The notes beneath the pieces were generated by a model. It saw only the letters and a list, made by a program, of their open reading frames with translations. It did no database searches and had not been told where the DNA came from. Shown in pieces: positions 14,984 through 19,006 of a stretch of DNA of 19,006 bases (position 1 is its first letter; every line of letters begins with the position of its first letter). This stretch comes from JBARCX01 sp049794535 (GTDB taxonomy: Bacteria; Pseudomonadota; Gammaproteobacteria; Xanthomonadales; Rhodanobacteraceae), in the NCBI GenBank assembly GCA_049794535.1, contig JBARCX010000416.1:1-19006 (forward strand), written 5' to 3'. A program made the translations under genes and the position numbers.

Positions 14984-15639
14984 ACGGCAAAACTAAAACA
15001 CAACAAGGGAGTGCTGTGGCGGACAAGATTCATGTGCTTCTCGCTGACGATCATGTGACCGTTCGTGAAGGCTTGGCCGCAATCATCGGTCGACAGCCGG
15101 ACATGACCGTTGTGGGGGAGGCTGCAACCGGCCGGGAGGCGGTCGATCTATGGCGCAAGCGCCGTCCCGACGTTGTGCTGCTCGACTTGAGGATGCCCGT
15201 ACTGGATGGCGTCAAAGCCATGGAGGAGATCCGTCAAATCGATGCGTCCGCGCGGATCATTGTGCTTACGACATTTGATACCGATAGTGATATCTCTCGC
15301 GCAATCACGGCCGGTGCAAAAGGCTACCTGCTGAAAGATGCACAGCGGGAAGAGCTACTCGAGTGCATCCGCAAGGTGCATGCCGGTGAAATCTGCATAC
15401 CGCCGGTGCTCGTGGCAAAACTGGCTGCCGGCATGAGCAGCGAGACACTTACAAGTCGCGAACTGGACGTACTGAAGCTATTGGTGCGCGGCAAGAGCAA
15501 CAAGGAAATTGGCACAGGGCTTTTTATCAGCGAAACGACAGTGAAATCACATCTGCGTAGCGTCTTCGCCAAGCTCCATGTCCTCAGTCGTACAGAAGCC
15601 ATCACGGTGGCTTGTCGGCGTGGCTTGGTGCAGCTTTAG
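14980..15639 (+). CDS. NarL/FixJ-type response regulator
   Basis: A 219-residue two-domain regulator. The receiver domain (~17-135) has acidic pocket Asp23-Asp24, phospho-acceptor Asp69 in VVLLDLRMP, Thr97 in VLTTF and Lys119 in GYLLKDA. The LuxR-type HTH output domain (~153-217) contains LTSRELDVLKLLVRGKSNKE and the recognition helix around SETTVKSHLRSVFAKL. The ATG overlaps the stop of kinase A (ATGA). A GTG at 15016 with GGGAG just upstream is a credible alternative start that drops a 12-residue tail absent from most family members. Phosphorylation by kinase A, and probably kinase B 15 bp downstream, should drive dimerisation and promoter binding. Its targets are not evident; self-control of the cassette is possible. 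Confidence 0.95.
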   Translation: MNGKTKTQQGSAVADKIHVLLADDHVTVREGLAAIIGRQPDMTVVGEAATGREAVDLWRKRRPDVVLLDLRMPVLDGVKAMEEIRQIDASARIIVLTTFDTDSDISRAITAGAKGYLLKDAQREELLECIRKVHAGEICIPPVLVAKLAAGMSSETLTSRELDVLKLLVRGKSNKEIGTGLFISETTVKSHLRSVFAKLHVLSRTEAITVACRRGLVQL

Positions 15640-15654
15640 ACTCGGCGCCCTGTC

Positions 15655-16995
15655 ATGAACCTTCGCCCAGAAGAAATTGACCGTGTCCCTGAGACCGTTG
15701 AGTCACTGCGACTCGAGTTGGAACGGTGTCAGCGTGAACTCGGCGAATGCCACAGACGCCTCGAACAACAGCATGGCCTCCTATGCAGCACGCCAGACTC
15801 GATGACTGGCGGGGGAGCCTCTACAGCCTCGGAGCAACTCGCGCGCGGGCAGATCGAAACACTCACCCGCACACTGGATGCATTGGCAAAGGAGTCCGTT
15901 CCTGACCGCCTTGTGGAACACGTCGTGCGGGCCATTGCCGAGCAATTAGATGCGCACAGTTGCAGCGTATGGTGGAGATATGAGGCTATCGGTATGGCGG
16001 GCTTCGAATGCGCCTATGAGAGAGACCACGAGAAATTCGTGACCCGGTCCGACGTGGCGCTCACTGGATTCAACCTTTGGATAAACTTCGCGGACTTTTG
16101 GCCAGTCGAGGTTTTTCGCACAGGTAAGTATCTGGTGATCGCTGATATCCGAGAGATGCCACTTTCCCCTTGGAAGGCCAGACTGGTATCTCAAGGCGTT
16201 ATCACAATGCTGGTCATGCCAATGATTGCGGCCGGTCAGGTCGAGGCAGTCATCGGCATACGCTTTACTGACTCGCGAACGTTTAGCGATGAGGAGATAG
16301 CGCTGGCTCAAGCGCTAGCCAATCAAGCAATGCTGGCCATGCAGTTGACCCGTCTTTCAGCACAAAGCTGCGGGTCTGCGGTGCTTGACGAGCGCAATCG
16401 TATAGCGCGTGAAATACACGACACGGTTGCACATGGGCTCACCGGGGTGATTGTGCAACTTGAGGCAGCCGAAGATGCAACGCTTCTTGGATTGCCGCAT
16501 GAGGCCAGTGAGCATCTAGGTCGCGCACGTAGCCTTGCCCGGGAAAGTTTGAACGAAGCACGCCGATCCGTGCAGGCGCTTCGCCCGCAAGCTTTGGAAG
16601 AAGGCGATCTATGCGGGGCGCTAAGCACATTGCTCAGCAAATTGACCACCGGCACGAACATGAAATCGGTGTTCGAATTACAGGGCATACCCAGGCCACT
16701 CCCCCCGGGATGGGATGAGCATATCCTCCGCATCGGGCAGGAGGCTCTGACGAACGCACTCCGGCATGCACAGGCCGATCATTTTACGGCAGGGCTTGTC
16801 TATGGCTCTGACGGCATTCGTCTTAAACTTAACGATACCGGGCGAGGCTTCGATACCGAAGACGAGCATGGCGGGTTCGGTTTGCTGGGGATGAAGGAGC
16901 GAGTCAGCCGGATGGGCGGACAGCTCGATATTCAGAGCCGAAGCGATCGAGGCACGGCCATATCCATCATGCTGCCATTGCCGATAAGCCCGTAG
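15655..16995 (+). CDS. Soluble GAF sensor histidine kinase (kinase B)
   Basis: A 446-residue paralogue of kinase A without PAS domains. The first ~40 residues match kinase A closely (MNLRPE, PET.ESLRLELERC), then it jumps to the linker and GAF domain (~85-232). HisKA_3 follows, with RIAREIHDT and His255, then HATPase_c with Asn367 in EALTN, Asp394 in DTGRGF and GLLGMKERV. The catalytic residues are intact, so it should be active. It has no membrane segment. The start lies 15 bp after the response-regulator stop with no obvious Shine-Dalgarno sequence, so coupling is likely. The GAF domains of A and B differ more than the kinase cores, which suggests different inputs to the same regulator. The near-identical dimerisation helices raise the possibility of A-B heterodimers. 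Confidence 0.94.
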   Translation: MNLRPEEIDRVPETVESLRLELERCQRELGECHRRLEQQHGLLCSTPDSMTGGGASTASEQLARGQIETLTRTLDALAKESVPDRLVEHVVRAIAEQLDAHSCSVWWRYEAIGMAGFECAYERDHEKFVTRSDVALTGFNLWINFADFWPVEVFRTGKYLVIADIREMPLSPWKARLVSQGVITMLVMPMIAAGQVEAVIGIRFTDSRTFSDEEIALAQALANQAMLAMQLTRLSAQSCGSAVLDERNRIAREIHDTVAHGLTGVIVQLEAAEDATLLGLPHEASEHLGRARSLARESLNEARRSVQALRPQALEEGDLCGALSTLLSKLTTGTNMKSVFELQGIPRPLPPGWDEHILRIGQEALTNALRHAQADHFTAGLVYGSDGIRLKLNDTGRGFDTEDEHGGFGLLGMKERVSRMGGQLDIQSRSDRGTAISIMLPLPISP

Positions 16996-17270
16996 CACGC
17001 ACGCAGTCGTGATCAGCGGGTCTGGCTTGACGCGACTCGTATCCTCCAAAGGGATTAGGTAAAGGCCATTCTTTGGCTATGCCTGGAATTCAACCGTCCG
17101 GGCAATAGCAAGCGTATTCACGCGACGCCATGCTTGCATCTCGATGCGAGATTCGATTGCCCACGTGTTCGGCATAACTGACAACAATGCACAGCGTCTC
17201 AACGCGCTGCTAGCCGTTGGCTGTGCGCAACGATATCAAGCGACTCCAACACTCGTTATTGGAGAAAGTC
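16996..17270. promoter_or_regulatory. Intergenic region with two inverted repeats, before SDR 4
   Basis: 275 bp without a gene. ATCTCG and CGAGAT (17138-17152) form a 6-bp dyad around a 3-base centre. GCACAGC (17189-17195) and GCTGTGC (17220-17226) are perfect 7-bp inverted arms 24 bases apart. Both lie within 135 bp of the SDR start and could be regulator sites for the SDR/hydrolase unit. No T-run terminator for kinase B and no confident promoter hexamers were seen. The SDR frame is open back to 17217, which is not taken as coding. Confidence 0.35.
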
Positions 17271-18062
17271 ATGGATCTGAATCTTAAAGGTAAGTTGGTT
17301 CTCGTCAGTGGGAGCACTGCAGGGATTGGCTTGGCCATTGCGACGACGTTTGCCCACGAAGGCGCGCGCGTCATTGTCAACGGCCGTACACGCTCATCGG
17401 TAGATGAGGCAGTCCGCGCCATCATGTCGGAAACCGGCGCTGAAGTGCATGGCTTCGCAGGCGACCTTAGCGAGCCAGATGCAGCAAAGGCATTGGCCGA
17501 CAAGCATCCCGATGTTGAGATCCTTGTGAACAACCTTGGCATCTTTGAGCCGAAGGCATTCGAAGATATTCCTGACGCAGACTGGCTTCATTTCTTCGAC
17601 GTCAACGTTCTGAGCGGCATCCGACTCGCTCAACTATTTCTCCCGGCGATGCGACGGGCGAACTGGGGCCGCATCATCTTCATATCCAGTGAAAGTGCGG
17701 TGCAAATTCCACCCGAGATGATCCACTACGGGATGACGAAGACCGCGCAGCTGGCGGTATCGCGTGGTCTGGCCGAGTTGGTTGCAGGCACCGGCATTAC
17801 GGTAAACAGCATTCTCCCCGGGCCGACAAAATCGCGCGGTGTAGTTGATTTCGTAAATGCGCTTCCCGGCGCAGAGGGAAAATCGTTTGATGAATTTGAG
17901 AAGGACTTCTTCGAGCACGTCCGTCCCACATCACTCATCAAGCGTTTCGCAGATCCACAGGAAATTGCTTCGCTCGTGGTCTTCATTGCCAGTCCGCTCG
18001 CATCGGCGACGACGGGCGCGGCCTTGCGCGTTGACGGCGGCGTTATCAAGAGTGCGTTCTAG
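17271..18062 (+). CDS. SDR-family oxidoreductase 4
   Basis: A 263-residue SDR. The start at 17271 is chosen for the GGAG about 7 bases upstream and for MDLNLKGKLVLVSG, a standard SDR opening. The cofactor motif is SGSTAGIG (13-20). The usual NNAG is NNLG (87-90), a mild variation. The probable catalytic set is Asn112, Ser140, Tyr153 and Lys157 (YGMTK). Residues 36-41 (VNGRTR) suggest NADP(H). A longer insertion around 195-220 (ALPGAEGKSFDEFEKDFFEH) covers the substrate site and ends in VDGG. It is separate from the three-SDR operon and clearly a different subgroup. An exported hydrolase follows after 44 bp on the same strand, so the two are probably co-transcribed. Confidence 0.93.
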   Translation: MDLNLKGKLVLVSGSTAGIGLAIATTFAHEGARVIVNGRTRSSVDEAVRAIMSETGAEVHGFAGDLSEPDAAKALADKHPDVEILVNNLGIFEPKAFEDIPDADWLHFFDVNVLSGIRLAQLFLPAMRRANWGRIIFISSESAVQIPPEMIHYGMTKTAQLAVSRGLAELVAGTGITVNSILPGPTKSRGVVDFVNALPGAEGKSFDEFEKDFFEHVRPTSLIKRFADPQEIASLVVFIASPLASATTGAALRVDGGVIKSAF

Positions 18063-18106
18063 GTCGGCGCTACGTGAAGACATAACATCATCAAGGAGAC
18101 AAGCTC

Positions 18107-19006
18107 ATGAAACATGTGACGAGATGGTCCAAATATCTGATGGGATTCCTCGTAGTCTTTGTTGCCTCGCTTGCTCCCGCCTATGGTGCGCTGAGTACTG
18201 CTGGAGCGTCCGCGGGACAGGCAACATCATCGAGTGGATCGACCATTGAACGTCGTGATGCTGTCGTGAACGGAGTGAAAATTCATTACATGAAGGCGGG
18301 CAGCGGGCCGGTGGTTGTCTTGCTTCATGGCTACGCTGAAACCAGCCACATGTGGTTGCCGCTCATTCCCCTTCTGGCAAAAGACCATACCGTCATTGCG
18401 CCTGATCTGCGTGGTGAAGGCGATTCCGGTAAACCGGAGGGTGGCTATGACAAGAAAAACATGGCCGTGGATATTCACGCGCTGGTTCAGTCGCTCGGGT
18501 ACAAGCATGTCCAGATTGTCGGTCACGATATCGGATTGATGGTGGCCTACGCCTATGCCGCTATGTATTCCTCGGAGACCGACAGTGTCGTCCTGATGGA
18601 TGCCTTCCTGCCTGGCGTCGGCGACTGGAAGAGCGTCTGGCTGGCACCCAATCTCTGGCATTTCCACTTTTTCGGCGATACGGCACTCAAGCTGGTGAAA
18701 GGGCGCGAACGGATCTACCTCGATCACTTCTGGAATGGATTTGCTGCCGACAAGAACCACACCATTTCCGAGGCAGACAAGGAGTTCTACACCAAGGCGT
18801 ATGCACAGCCGGGTGCCATGGCTGCAGGTTTCGAATACTTCAAGGCATTTCCACAGGACGCAAAGGACTTCGAGGACCTATCGAAGAACAAGCTGACGAT
18901 GCCCATGCTTGTCCTCAGTGGCGAGAAGGCCGGCGGGTCCTTCCTCATTGACCAGGCCAAATTGGCAGCAAGCAATGTCGACGGAGTCATCGTCAAAGGT
19001 TCCGGC
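18107..19006 (+). CDS. Exported alpha/beta hydrolase, epoxide hydrolase/dehalogenase-like (3' partial)
   Basis: 300 codons are visible and the frame runs off the window. AAGGAGA lies about 9 bases before the ATG. A Sec signal peptide covers residues ~1-35, with a hydrophobic core around FLVVFVASLAPAYG. The lid-containing alpha/beta hydrolase follows: oxyanion-hole motif LLHGYAETSHMW (His74), APDLRGEGDS, then nucleophile elbow GHDIGLMVAY with Asp141 where esterases have Ser. An Asp nucleophile is typical of epoxide hydrolases and haloalkane or haloacid dehalogenases, which attack through a covalent alkyl-enzyme ester. HGYAETSHMW resembles the HGFP-type motif of epoxide hydrolases. The C-terminal acid may lie in or after LVLSGEKAGG, and the catalytic His is beyond the window. 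Export is unusual for this class and distinguishes it from cytosolic relatives. It probably shares an operon with SDR 4. Confidence 0.88.
   Translation, partial: MKHVTRWSKYLMGFLVVFVASLAPAYGALSTAGASAGQATSSSGSTIERRDAVVNGVKIHYMKAGSGPVVVLLHGYAETSHMWLPLIPLLAKDHTVIAPDLRGEGDSGKPEGGYDKKNMAVDIHALVQSLGYKHVQIVGHDIGLMVAYAYAAMYSSETDSVVLMDAFLPGVGDWKSVWLAPNLWHFHFFGDTALKLVKGRERIYLDHFWNGFAADKNHTISEADKEFYTKAYAQPGAMAAGFEYFKAFPQDAKDFEDLSKNKLTMPMLVLSGEKAGGSFLIDQAKLAASNVDGVIVKGSG

Noticed and set aside
18227..18760. Minus-strand frame of 177 codons opposite the exported hydrolase
   Set aside because: The plus-strand hydrolase has a signal peptide and catalytic elbow; the antisense frame has neither motifs nor a ribosome site.
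1..19006. CRISPR arrays, tRNA or rRNA genes, phage genes, toxin-antitoxin pairs
   Set aside because: No regularly spaced repeats, RNA gene signatures, structural or replication genes, or small toxin/antitoxin frames were recognised.

Overview
The window looks like a bacterial chromosome from a Gram-negative proteobacterium. It carries Tat and Sec signal peptides, LysR and NarL-type regulators, a proteobacterial KatG and a TfoX-domain protein, with moderately high GC and dense gene packing. The Tat-exported hydrolase, propeller-type sensor kinase and SDR repertoire fit Xanthomonadales (Rhodanobacteraceae-like) or Burkholderiales. That placement is an impression from gene style, not a computed assignment. 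No phage, plasmid replication, CRISPR, tRNA or rRNA sequence was recognised.

Layout. (1) 1-2169: 3' part of a membrane sensor kinase with a periplasmic propeller sensor, a Y_Y_Y domain and a HisKA_3/HATPase core. (2) 2170-2400 and 6056-6216: two diverged, same-direction 3' fragments of an IS3-type transposase gene. They bracket a Tat-exported alpha/beta hydrolase of the cofactor-free haloperoxidase type (2572-3582) and a catalase-peroxidase katG (3826-6009). (3) 8998 down to 6329, minus strand: a probable four-gene operon of three different short-chain dehydrogenases/reductases (SDRs) and a TfoX-N-domain protein, 37-44 bp apart. A LysR regulator (9156-10055) is divergent, and the shared 157-bp gap holds an inverted repeat. 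(4) 10261-12263: two exported proteins of unknown function, one propeller-like and one Ig-like, as a gene pair. (5) 12410-16995: a three-gene signalling cassette with a soluble kinase (three PAS, GAF, HisKA_3), a NarL-type response regulator, and a second shorter kinase that is clearly a paralogue of the first. A hairpin and a 12-codon upstream ORF that overlaps the first kinase start precede it. (6) 17271-19006: a fourth SDR followed by a Sec-exported alpha/beta hydrolase with an Asp nucleophile, running off the window.

The window mixes oxidative and small-molecule chemistry (KatG, two exported hydrolases, four SDRs) with three HisKA_3 kinases. The SDRs and LysR probably form one inducible unit. 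The kinase-regulator-kinase cassette probably integrates two cytosolic inputs through one DNA-binding output, whose targets cannot be read from the sequence. The most unusual items are the IS-bracketed hydrolase/katG block, the paralogous kinases around one regulator with an internal PAS duplication, and the hairpin that would pair with the Shine-Dalgarno sequence of the small upstream ORF.
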